Assembly (NCBI GenBank): GCA_905201175.1
Contig: CAJKNC010000056.1
Span: forward strand, 1-11,098
DNA: 11,098 nt
From: an uncultured Succinatimonas sp.
GTDB lineage: Bacteria > Pseudomonadota > Gammaproteobacteria > Enterobacterales > Succinivibrionaceae
Direction of reading: 5' to 3'
Shown: positions 1 through 6,277 of the stretch, one piece after another
Position numbering within the stretch: position 1 is the stretch's first letter
Layout of the letters: each line of letters opens with the position of its first letter
Program-made: the position numbers and the translations under genes
The notes under the pieces: generated by a model
What the model saw: only the letters and a program-made list of their open reading frames with translations
Databases searched by the model: none
What the model was told of the DNA's origin: nothing

Positions 1-148
1 TTATCCTTTTTTATATATGAGAATTTTTTCTGCAGAATTTTTCGATTAAATCGATATCTGCTTTTTGGTGTATAATGCCATTGCCTTGTATAGGCAATTG
101 AGGCTTGAGTCTCTGTCTTTATTTTTACTTGGGAACATATTCGCTATT
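1..148 (+). promoter_or_regulatory. Upstream region and candidate promoter of purC, with leader hairpin
   Basis: A perfect -10 hexamer TATAAT lies at 71-76, with no convincing -35 box 16-18 nt upstream (48-53 reads AAATCG). Transcription would begin near 83. Next to it is a 6-bp inverted repeat with a 7-nt loop: ATTGCC at 80-85 and GGCAAT at 93-98. Further upstream GCAGA (32-36) can pair with TCTGC (57-61) around an inner stem TCGAT/ATCGA (42-46/50-54), followed by TTTTT at 62-66. This could be a weak terminator of a gene lying left of the window. I saw no PurR-type operator. No coding sequence is supported in 1-148. Confidence 0.4.
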
Positions 149-1093
149 ATGAGTAATGCATTAACCAAAACTGATTTTAATTTCCCCGGCCAGACTTCTG
201 TATATCATGGTAAGGTTCGTGATGTTTATAATATCAATAATGAAAAGTTAGTTATGGTCGCAACTGATCGTATTTCTGCTTTTGATGTTATCTTACCGCG
301 CGGTATTCCGTTTAAAGGCCAGATGTTAAACCAAATTGCTGCCAAGTTTTTAGACGAGACTGCTGATATTTGTCCGAATTGGAAGCTTGCAACTCCTGAT
401 CCAATGGTTACTGTCGGCGTTTTATGCAAAGGCTTCCCGGTTGAGATGATTGTTCGCGGCTATTTATGCGGCTCTGCCTGGAGAGCTTATAAGTCTGGTG
501 TTCGCGAGATCTGCGGCGTTAAGATCCCTGACGGCATGAGAGAAAATGAAAAGTTCCCGACCCCGATTATAACTCCGACTACTAAGGGTGAGATCGGTAC
601 TCATGATGAGGACATCTCTAAGGAAGAGATTATTGCCCGCGGTTTGGCTACTGCCGAAGAATATGCTGTATTAGAGAAATACACTCAGGAGCTTTTTGCC
701 CGCGGTACCGAGATTGCAGCTAAGCGCGGCTTAATCTTAGTTGATACTAAGTATGAATTCGGCAAGCATGACGGCAAGATTTACTTGATGGATGAGATCC
801 ATACTCCTGATTCATCTCGTTATTTCTATATGGACGGCTATCAGGAGCGTTTTGAGCAGGGCTTGCCGCAGAAACAGTTATCAAAAGAATTTGTTCGTGA
901 GTGGTTAATGGACAACGGCTTCCAGGGTAAGGAAGGCCAGAGCGTTCCAGAGATGACCGATGAGATTGTTGACATGATTTCCGAGCGCTATATTGAGCTT
1001 TATGAGCATATTACCGGCGAGAAGTTCAATAAGGAAGAGCATGTTGATTTAGCTAAGCGTATTGAAAAGAATGTAACTGATTACTTAGCCTAA
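149..1093 (+). CDS. purC: Phosphoribosylaminoimidazole-succinocarboxamide synthase (SAICAR synthetase), Bacteroidota-like long form
   Basis: This enzyme joins CAIR and aspartate using ATP to make SAICAR, a late step of cytosolic de novo purine synthesis. Visible motifs in the 314-residue product are GKVRDVY (21-27, nucleotide-binding start), the first family signature VEMIVRGYLCGSAW (98-111), the second signature LILVDTKYEFG (195-205) and LMDEIHTPDSSRYF (213-226). It is much longer than the roughly 237-residue E. coli PurC. It belongs to the longer class, and its wording (start ALTKTDFNFPGQ, end YIELYEHITGEKF...RIEKNV) matches what I recall of Bacteroides PurC. I chose ATG 149 because the homologues begin with this ALTKTDF stretch. 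The frame is open back to a TTG at 65, but that lies beside the -10 box. The ribosome binding site is weak: only GGGAA, 13 nt upstream. The gene is monocistronic, closed by the terminator at 1117-1153. Function is sure; origin by transfer is inference. Confidence 0.96.
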   Translation: MSNALTKTDFNFPGQTSVYHGKVRDVYNINNEKLVMVATDRISAFDVILPRGIPFKGQMLNQIAAKFLDETADICPNWKLATPDPMVTVGVLCKGFPVEMIVRGYLCGSAWRAYKSGVREICGVKIPDGMRENEKFPTPIITPTTKGEIGTHDEDISKEEIIARGLATAEEYAVLEKYTQELFARGTEIAAKRGLILVDTKYEFGKHDGKIYLMDEIHTPDSSRYFYMDGYQERFEQGLPQKQLSKEFVREWLMDNGFQGKEGQSVPEMTDEIVDMISERYIELYEHITGEKFNKEEHVDLAKRIEKNVTDYLA

Positions 1094-1116
1094 TTTATAC
1101 AATTCTTTTACTGCAG

Positions 1117-1153
1117 GTCGCGTGGGGTTATCCGTACGCGGCTTTCTTTTTTT
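1117..1153 (+). terminator. Intrinsic terminator of purC
   Basis: GTCGCGT (1117-1123) pairs with ACGCGGC (1136-1142), including one G-U pair. A G-rich/CC inner segment may extend the stem. It is followed at once by TTTCTTTTTTT (1143-1153). It lies 23 nt after the purC stop and separates purC from the fmdB-aspS-yebC cluster. Confidence 0.85.
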
Positions 1154-1190
1154 CTGACCCCTTGAAAATTCTCGATTAGGCGGCATTTTA

Positions 1191-1219
1191 TTGCTAGATC
1201 TCCTAAAAAAAATTATAAT
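1191..1219 (+). promoter_or_regulatory. Sigma-70 promoter for fmdB-aspS-yebC
   Basis: The sequence shows TTGCTA (1191-1196), a 17-nt spacer and a perfect TATAAT (1214-1219). Transcription would start near 1226, giving a 5' leader of about 120 nt before fmdB. A weaker alternative is TTGAAA (1162-1167) with TTTTAT (1186-1191) at 18 nt spacing. Confidence 0.65.
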
Positions 1220-1240
1220 GGTATGTTTTTAAGAAGATCA

Positions 1241-1315
1241 CTGTCAGGCCTAGGTTTACTTCAATTATAGCGTTGAGAGCTTTAAAGCTCGCCGTATGGC
1301 ATTTGTATATGACAG
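1241..1315 (+). ncRNA. Structured 5' leader element upstream of fmdB (possible cis-regulatory RNA)
   Basis: Between the promoter and fmdB, CTGTCA (1241-1246) and TGACAG (1310-1315) form a closing stem. Inside it are a perfect 14-bp palindrome GAGCTTTAAAGCTC (1277-1290) and a small hairpin GCC-GTAT-GGC (1291-1300). The nested arrangement, about 75 nt, looks like a multi-branched RNA fold. I do not recognise it as a known riboswitch, and no U-run follows it, so it is not a standard terminator. It may control the translation operon downstream, or it may be chance pairing. This is inference from the sequence only. Confidence 0.35.
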
Positions 1316-1347
1316 GGATTTAATAATTTTTAATTACGGGAAAGAAA

Positions 1348-1572
1348 ATGCCGTATTACGATTATCGTTGTCAAAGCTGCAATCAGCTTTTTACTGTTAG
1401 ACAACATATGCATGATGAGTCTATAAAGGTTTGTCCATATTGCGGAGCATCAACTGTAAAAAAAGTTATGTCGCCGGCAACCTTTTCCATCAAGGGAGTA
1501 GCATGCTCCTGTAATGCTTCAAAGAATGAGCAGGCCAGTCCTTGCTGTCAAAACTGCCCACATCAGGTTTAA
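1348..1572 (+). CDS. FmdB/CxxC_CxxC_SSSS-type zinc-ribbon protein
   Basis: This is a 74-residue protein that opens with MPYYDYRCQSC, the typical start of the FmdB regulatory-protein family. Two CxxC knuckles (C8/C11 and C29/C32, the second in CPYCG) should hold one zinc ion. The tail is unusually rich in cysteine (C53, C55, C66, C67, C70), which suggests a second metal site or redox-active thiols; many homologues have a low-complexity serine or glycine tail instead. The exact role of the family is unknown. A purine-rich GGGAAAG ribosome binding site lies at 1338-1344. Its stop codon overlaps the ribosome binding site of aspS, and the pairing fmdB-aspS-yebC recurs in other gammaproteobacteria such as Pseudomonas. 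That suggests a link to translation, but this is contextual inference. Confidence 0.88.
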   Translation: MPYYDYRCQSCNQLFTVRQHMHDESIKVCPYCGASTVKKVMSPATFSIKGVACSCNASKNEQASPCCQNCPHQV

Positions 1573-1576
1573 GAGG
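1571..1576 (+). promoter_or_regulatory. Ribosome binding site deciding the aspS start
   Basis: AAGAGG begins inside the fmdB stop codon and sits 8 nt before ATG 1585, but 14 nt before the ATG at 1591. The second ATG aligns with the E. coli AspS start. The spacing favours 1585, adding two residues, and the overlap suggests translational coupling with fmdB. Confidence 0.6.
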
Positions 1577-1584
1577 CTATTTTT

Positions 1585-3354
1585 ATGTCAATGCGTTCAG
1601 ATTACTGCGGTAATGTCAATTTAAGCTTGGAAAATAAGCAAGTTAAGCTTTGCGGCTGGGTTAACCGCCGTCGCGATTTAGGCGGCTTGATCTTTATTGA
1701 TTTACGTGACCGCAGCGGTATTTGTCAGGTGGTATTTGAGCCTGATAATCAAAAACTTCATGAGGCTGCATCTACTTTAAGAAACGAGTTCTGTATTCGT
1801 GTTACTGGTATTGTAAAGGCTCGTCCGGCTAATCAAGTAAATGATAAGATGGCAACCGGTGAAATTGAGGTTTATGCTCAGGATCTTGAAATTTTCAATA
1901 AATCTGCAGTCTTGCCTTTAGATTTTAATCAGGAAAATACTGAAGAGCAGAGACTTCGTTACCGCTATTTGGATTTGCGCCGCCCGGAGATGGTCAATAT
2001 TTTAACCACTCGTGCGAAGATTACCTCTTATGTAAGACACTTTTTAGATAGCCATGGCTTCTTGGATATTGAAACTCCGATGCTGACTAAGGCTACCCCT
2101 GAAGGTGCTCGTGATTATTTGGTGCCGTCACGCATTCATCACGGGAAATTTTATGCATTGCCGCAATCTCCGCAGCTATTTAAGCAATTATTAATGATTG
2201 CCGGATATGATCGCTATTATCAGATCGTCAAATGCTTCCGTGATGAGGATTTACGTGCTGATCGCCAGCCAGAATTCACGCAGATCGATGTTGAAACTTC
2301 ATTTATGAGCTCTCAGGATGTCCGCGACATTATGGAAGAGATGATGGTGGGCTTATTTAAAGAGATCGTTAATGTTGATTTAGGTAAGCTTCCGGTGATG
2401 AAGTGGGAAGAGGCTATGGACCGTTACGGCTCAGATAAGCCTGACCTGCGTATCGATTACGAGCTGCATTTATTAGATGAGGCTGTAGTAAATTCAGCAT
2501 TTACAGTTTTATCTGAAAGCGCAAACGATCCTAAGAGCCGCGTAATTGGTTTTGCTCTCCCTGGCGGTGCTAGCCTCACTCGCCGTGAGATTGACGGCTA
2601 TACAGAATATGTTAAAAAGCTAGGCGCTAAGGGCTTGATGTGGATTAAAGTCAATGACATTGAAGCCGGTGCAAGCGGACTTAAGTCTTCATTCGGCAAG
2701 CATGTAACTGAGCAGGAATTGTGCGATTTAGTTAAGCTCTGCCAGGCTAAGAATTCTGATATGGTCTTTATCGGTGCTGGCCCGCGTATCAAAACCGCTA
2801 CTTATATGGGAGCCCTACGCATTAAGACTGCTCGCGATCATAATTTGGTAGCTTCTGGTTATAAGGCTTTATGGGTTGTAGACTTCCCGATGTTTGAAAT
2901 GACCGAAGAGGCCGGCTTAACAGCAATGCATCATCCGTTTACCGCACCTTCTAATGTAACCCCGCAGCAGATGATCGATGATCCTTTAAGCGTTTATGCC
3001 GATGCTTATGATTTGGTTATTAATGGCTATGAATCAGGCGGCGGCTCTGTACGTATTCATGATAATGCCATGCAGCAGGCAGTATTTAAGGTATTAGGCA
3101 TCAGCAATGAAGAAGCTTATGAGAAGTTCGGCTTCTTGCTTGACGCATTATCTTTTGGTGCGCCTCCTCATGCAGGCTTAGCTTTCGGTCTTGATCGTGT
3201 AACCATGTTATTAACAGGCACTGATAATATTCGTGATGTTATTGCCTTCCCTAAGACAACAGCTGCGGCCTGTCTCATGACATCAGCACCGAATTTTGCA
3301 AGTCCTGAAGCTTTAGCAGAGCTTGCTATCAGTGTTACTGAGTATGAAGAATAA
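1585..3354 (+). CDS. aspS: Aspartate--tRNA ligase, bacterial type
   Basis: This class II aminoacyl-tRNA synthetase charges tRNA-Asp with aspartate in the cytosol. At 589 residues it matches the roughly 590 of E. coli AspRS. The N-terminal OB-fold anticodon-binding domain covers about 19-105 (KLCGWVNRRRDLGGLIFIDL). The catalytic core carries motif 1 (LDSHGFLDIETPML, 154-167), motif 2 (FRDEDLRADRQPEFTQID, 218-235) and motif 3 (GLAFGLDRVTMLL, 531-543), with the bacterial GAD insertion domain between motifs 2 and 3. The residue after RRRD is leucine as in E. coli; non-discriminating AspRS such as that of Pseudomonas has histidine there. A discriminating enzyme is therefore likely, though this is inference. 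Nothing essential is missing. It is the middle gene of the cluster, 12 nt after fmdB and 24 nt before yebC. Confidence 0.98.
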   Translation: MSMRSDYCGNVNLSLENKQVKLCGWVNRRRDLGGLIFIDLRDRSGICQVVFEPDNQKLHEAASTLRNEFCIRVTGIVKARPANQVNDKMATGEIEVYAQDLEIFNKSAVLPLDFNQENTEEQRLRYRYLDLRRPEMVNILTTRAKITSYVRHFLDSHGFLDIETPMLTKATPEGARDYLVPSRIHHGKFYALPQSPQLFKQLLMIAGYDRYYQIVKCFRDEDLRADRQPEFTQIDVETSFMSSQDVRDIMEEMMVGLFKEIVNVDLGKLPVMKWEEAMDRYGSDKPDLRIDYELHLLDEAVVNSAFTVLSESANDPKSRVIGFALPGGASLTRREIDGYTEYVKKLGAKGLMWIKVNDIEAGASGLKSSFGKHVTEQELCDLVKLCQAKNSDMVFIGAGPRIKTATYMGALRIKTARDHNLVASGYKALWVVDFPMFEMTEEAGLTAMHHPFTAPSNVTPQQMIDDPLSVYADAYDLVINGYESGGGSVRIHDNAMQQAVFKVLGISNEEAYEKFGFLLDALSFGAPPHAGLAFGLDRVTMLLTGTDNIRDVIAFPKTTAAACLMTSAPNFASPEALAELAISVTEYEE

Positions 3355-3378
3355 ATAAAGAATTTGTAGGAGATTGAT

Positions 3379-4134
3379 ATGTCAGGACATTCTAAGTGGG
3401 CGAATATTCGCTTCCGTAAGGCCGCACAGGACTCCAAGCGCGGCAAGATTTTTACTAAATTAATCCGTGAAATTACCACTGCTGCAAGAATGGGCGGCGG
3501 TGACGAGTCAAGCAATCCGCGCTTGCGTTCTGCTGTAGTTGCAGCCTTAGCTCAAAATATGACTCGCGATACTATTAAGCGTGCTATTGAGCGTGGTGTC
3601 GGCGGCGGTGAAGGTACCGATCTTGAGAATATTACCTATGAAGGTTATGGTATCGGCGGTGTTGCCGTAATGGTTGAGTGCATGACTGATAATCATAATC
3701 GCACCGCATCTGAGGTTCGTCATGGCTTTTCTAAATTTGGCGGCAACTTAGGCACAACCGGCTCCGTAGGCTTCTTATTTACCCGTAAGGGCGTAATCAG
3801 CTTTGCTGACGATGATGAAGGTCATAAGACTATCTCTGAAGATCAGGCTATGGAAATCGGTTTAGAGGCTGGCGCTGACGATGTCGTTACCAATGAAGAC
3901 GGCTCAGTAGATATCTATACTACTCCTGAGGCTTTTGCTGATGTAGTTGATGCTTTCAACAAGGCTAATTTAAAGCCGGCTAATGCAGAGATCACTATGA
4001 TTCCTTCTACTGAAACCGTTTTAGATGCAGAATCTGCTGTTAAATTCATGCGCATGATCGATGCCTTAGAAGACTTAGATGATGTACAGCAGGTTTACCA
4101 TAATGCTTCTATTCCTGATGACATTGAGCTATAA
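3379..4134 (+). CDS. yebC: YebC/TACO1-family translation factor
   Basis: The 251-residue protein starts with the family hallmark MSGHSKWANIRFRKAAQDSKRGK and continues with the conserved ITTAARMGGGDESSNPRLR and EVRHGFSKFGGNLGTTGSVGFLF stretches. These mark the three-domain YebC fold at its usual length of about 240-250 residues. The family was long annotated as a transcriptional regulator. Mitochondrial TACO1 and, more recently, bacterial YebC have been tied to translation of difficult stretches such as polyproline runs. Its place behind aspS agrees with a translation role. A clear AGGAG ribosome binding site lies just before ATG 3379. In many gammaproteobacteria ruvC follows yebC; here rpoD does instead. 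Confidence 0.96.
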   Translation: MSGHSKWANIRFRKAAQDSKRGKIFTKLIREITTAARMGGGDESSNPRLRSAVVAALAQNMTRDTIKRAIERGVGGGEGTDLENITYEGYGIGGVAVMVECMTDNHNRTASEVRHGFSKFGGNLGTTGSVGFLFTRKGVISFADDDEGHKTISEDQAMEIGLEAGADDVVTNEDGSVDIYTTPEAFADVVDAFNKANLKPANAEITMIPSTETVLDAESAVKFMRMIDALEDLDDVQQVYHNASIPDDIEL

Positions 4135-4147
4135 ACTATTTTAAAAA

Positions 4148-4175
4148 TTGCTTTTTTGAATTTTTTACCTATAAA
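4148..4175 (+). promoter_or_regulatory. Candidate promoter of rpoD
   Basis: TTGCTT (4148-4153), a 16-nt spacer and TATAAA (4170-4175) lie in the 112-nt gap after yebC. An overlapping second TATAAA at 4176-4181 has no well-placed -35. A start near 4182 would put the hairpin at 4181-4211 at the very 5' end of the message. No strong terminator separates yebC from rpoD, so co-transcription is also possible. Confidence 0.45.
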
Positions 4176-4180
4176 TATAA

Positions 4181-4211
4181 ATTGGAACCAGCAGAAAAAA
4201 CTGGTTCTGAT
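4181..4211 (+). other. Stem-loop in the yebC-rpoD gap (leader hairpin or weak terminator)
   Basis: GAACCAG (4185-4191) and CTGGTTC (4201-4207) pair perfectly around the loop CAGAAAAAA. In RNA the stem extends to about 11 bp with two G-U pairs (4181-4191/4201-4211). The following bases, TTATTCATGC, are not a proper U-run, so it is at best a weak terminator of yebC. It may instead be a stabilising hairpin at the 5' end of the rpoD message. Confidence 0.5.
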
Positions 4212-4246
4212 TATTCATGCAACTTTGATATCCAGGATTTAGATTA

Positions 4247-6220
4247 ATGGATAATAATTCAGCTCGGACAGAGTTCAAACAGCTTATAGCCCGCGGAAAA
4301 GAGCAGGGATACCTTACTATCGATGAGATCAATGACTTGATCCCTCCGGATATTATCAGCGGAGATCAGCTATCGGTCTTTATCCAGACCTTCATCGACA
4401 TGGGTATAACTGTCTGCGACACGCCTCCTGAGGCAGACGATCTGTTATTGAATGGCAATTCGCAGACTGATGCTGAAGATGTGGAAATTGTTGCCAATCA
4501 GTTAGACAGCTCTGTTGATATTGGCCGTACTACCGATCCTGTGCGTATGTATATGCGCGAGATGGGCAACGTTTCATTATTAACGCGTAAAGATGAGATT
4601 GAAATTTCCAAGCGAATTGAACGCGGTACTAACGAGGTTCAGTTATGTCTAGTGGAATTTCCTCAGGCTATGGAAGAGTTATTCTCTCGTTATCAGCAAA
4701 GTCAGCAGGAAGATAGCGATGTTAAATTAGGAGACATTGTATCAGGATTTGCTGAGCCTCATAACGGTGCTGATGATGCAGATGAGGTAGCTGTCTCTGA
4801 TGAGGAGTTAAATGAGATTGATACGGTTGACGTCGGCAGCGTCGATGATGTTGATAATCTCGATGACGGCGATATCTCTGATTTAGATGATGTCGATGAT
4901 ACTCCGCCGGTCTCTTCATCTGCGAAAGCATCTAAAAAATCCAAGAAAGTGGTAGTTCAGGATGATGACGAGGACGAAGACATTCCTGCAGATGGAGAGT
5001 CAGGTCCAGATCCTGAAGAGGCTCAGCGGCGTTTCACTGAGCTGCGCGTACAGTTTGATAAGGTAACCGTTGCACGCGAGAAGAAGGGCGCAGTTGCTGA
5101 ACGTAAATATGCACGCGAATTGGCAAAGCTTGTTGAGATTTTCTCAGCCTTTAAGATTGTTCCTAGCCAGTTAGAGCGCTTGCTGCGTCTTATGCACGAT
5201 ATGATGGATCGCGTAAAGCGTCAGGATCGCCGTATCAGAGAGATCTGTGTTTTACGCTGCGGCATGAAGATTGATGAGCTCAAGAAATATTACAACGAGA
5301 CTGATCATGTATCTTCTATGGACTGGTTTGAGAAAGCCTCTCATGCGCGTAAGCCTTATGCAGTTAAGCTGCGTGAGCATGAGGCTCAGATTGCCGAGTG
5401 CGTAAAAGCCTTACAGGATATTGAAAGCGATGCCGGCATCAATATTTCCCGTCTGCGTGAGCTGTCCAAGCGCATTATGATGGGCGATGCCATGGCTAAG
5501 AAAGCCAAGAAGGAAATGGTTGAGGCTAACTTACGTCTTGTTATTTCCATCGCTAAGAAATATACCAATCGAGGCCTGCAGTTCTTAGACTTAATTCAGG
5601 AAGGCAATATTGGGCTTATGAAGGCTGTAGATAAATTTGAATACCGTCGCGGCTACAAGTTTTCTACTTATGCTACCTGGTGGATCCGTCAGGCCATTAC
5701 CCGCTCTATTGCCGATCAGGCGCGTACCATTCGTATTCCGGTACATATGATAGAGACTATAAACAAGCTCAATCGTATTTCCCGTCAAATGCTTCAGGAA
5801 AAGGGACGCGAGCCTACTCCTGAGGAGCTTGCATCACGCATGGGATTGCCTGAGGATAAAGTTCGTAAGGTAATGAAGATTGCGAAGGAGCCGATCTCTT
5901 TAGAAACTCCGGTAGGCGATGATGATGATTCGCATTTAGGCGACTTTATCGAGGACAGCTCAATCATTGTTCCTGCAGAAGCTGCTACTTCAGAGAGCTT
6001 AAAAAATGCTATCAACAGCGTTTTAGATGAGATGCCGCCGCGAGAGGCACAGGTTCTGCGCATGCGTTTTGGCATAGGCATGCCGTCAGACCATACTCTT
6101 GAGGAGGTAGGCCGTCAATTTGGCGTTACTCGCGAGCGTATTCGTCAGATCGAGGCTAAGGCCTTGCGCAAGCTGCGTCACCCTTGCCGTTCACAGGGAT
6201 TGCGCGGCTTCTTAGATTAA
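4247..6220 (+). CDS. rpoD: RNA polymerase primary sigma factor RpoD (sigma-70)
   Basis: This subunit directs core RNA polymerase to housekeeping promoters. Region 1.1 covers about 1-95. Region 1.2 contains TDPVRMYMREMGNVSLLTR (96-114). The non-conserved region spans about 130-400. Regions 2.1-2.4 run from NLRLVISIAKKYTNRG (428-443) through the -10 reading helix FSTYATWWIRQAITR (472-486). Region 3 follows, starting ARTIRIPVHMIETINK (492-507), and region 4.2 carries the -35 helix-turn-helix LEEVGRQFGVTRERIRQIEAKALRKLR (618-644). Region 2 matches my recollection of E. coli almost residue for residue. At 657 residues it is about 44 longer than E. coli RpoD (613). The excess lies in a charged low-complexity stretch at about 173-255: DD-rich repeats, then a basic patch KASKKSKK (227-234), then another acidic run. 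An AGGA ribosome binding site (4234-4237) precedes ATG 4247. It is not in an rpsU-dnaG-rpoD operon here. Confidence 0.99.
   Translation: MDNNSARTEFKQLIARGKEQGYLTIDEINDLIPPDIISGDQLSVFIQTFIDMGITVCDTPPEADDLLLNGNSQTDAEDVEIVANQLDSSVDIGRTTDPVRMYMREMGNVSLLTRKDEIEISKRIERGTNEVQLCLVEFPQAMEELFSRYQQSQQEDSDVKLGDIVSGFAEPHNGADDADEVAVSDEELNEIDTVDVGSVDDVDNLDDGDISDLDDVDDTPPVSSSAKASKKSKKVVVQDDDEDEDIPADGESGPDPEEAQRRFTELRVQFDKVTVAREKKGAVAERKYARELAKLVEIFSAFKIVPSQLERLLRLMHDMMDRVKRQDRRIREICVLRCGMKIDELKKYYNETDHVSSMDWFEKASHARKPYAVKLREHEAQIAECVKALQDIESDAGINISRLRELSKRIMMGDAMAKKAKKEMVEANLRLVISIAKKYTNRGLQFLDLIQEGNIGLMKAVDKFEYRRGYKFSTYATWWIRQAITRSIADQARTIRIPVHMIETINKLNRISRQMLQEKGREPTPEELASRMGLPEDKVRKVMKIAKEPISLETPVGDDDDSHLGDFIEDSSIIVPAEAATSESLKNAINSVLDEMPPREAQVLRMRFGIGMPSDHTLEEVGRQFGVTRERIRQIEAKALRKLRHPCRSQGLRGFLD
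6190..6218 (+). promoter_or_regulatory. Candidate internal promoter at the 3' end of rpoD
   Basis: TTCACA (6190-6195, five of six consensus bases), a 17-nt spacer and TAGATT (6213-6218, four of six) lie over the last rpoD codons. A transcript would start near 6225, before the terminator at 6237-6264, and would carry that hairpin as its leader into the HNH gene. It overlaps coding sequence, so chance is a real alternative. Confidence 0.3.
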
Positions 6221-6236
6221 AAAGCTTATTTAGGTG

Positions 6237-6264
6237 AAAAAAGTCTCCGCAAGGAGACTTTTTT
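6237..6264 (+). terminator. Strong symmetrical terminator after rpoD
   Basis: The arms AAAAAAGTCTCC (6237-6248) and GGAGACTTTTTT (6253-6264) are perfect 12-bp complements around a GCAA tetraloop of the GNRA type. The A-run and T-run make it potentially bidirectional. It ends only 13 nt before the ATG of the next gene on the same strand. Confidence 0.93.
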
Positions 6265-6267
6265 GTT

Positions 6268-6274
6268 AGGAGAG
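6268..6274 (+). promoter_or_regulatory. Ribosome binding site deciding the HNH-gene start
   Basis: AGGAGAG begins 4 nt after the terminator T-run and sets the start at ATG 6278. The open frame reaches back to a TTG at 6263, but that codon lies within the T-run. The same GGAGA also occurs in the terminator 3' arm (6253-6257), so TCTCC of the 5' arm (6244-6248) could pair with either copy. Confidence 0.7.
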
Positions 6275-6277
6275 CCG

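Noticed and set aside
65..148. TTG start 28 codons upstream for purC
   Set aside because: It overlaps the region of the -10 box TATAAT (71-76), would translate the leader hairpin, and adds residues absent from homologues.
3168..3515. Open frame on the minus strand across the aspS-yebC junction
   Set aside because: Antisense to two well-supported genes with no family resemblance; a codon-usage shadow. The same applies to 5794-6081 (minus) and 9950-10246 (plus).
6263..6277. TTG start for the HNH gene at 6263
   Set aside because: It lies in the terminator T-run, while AGGAGAG at 6268-6274 clearly serves ATG 6278.
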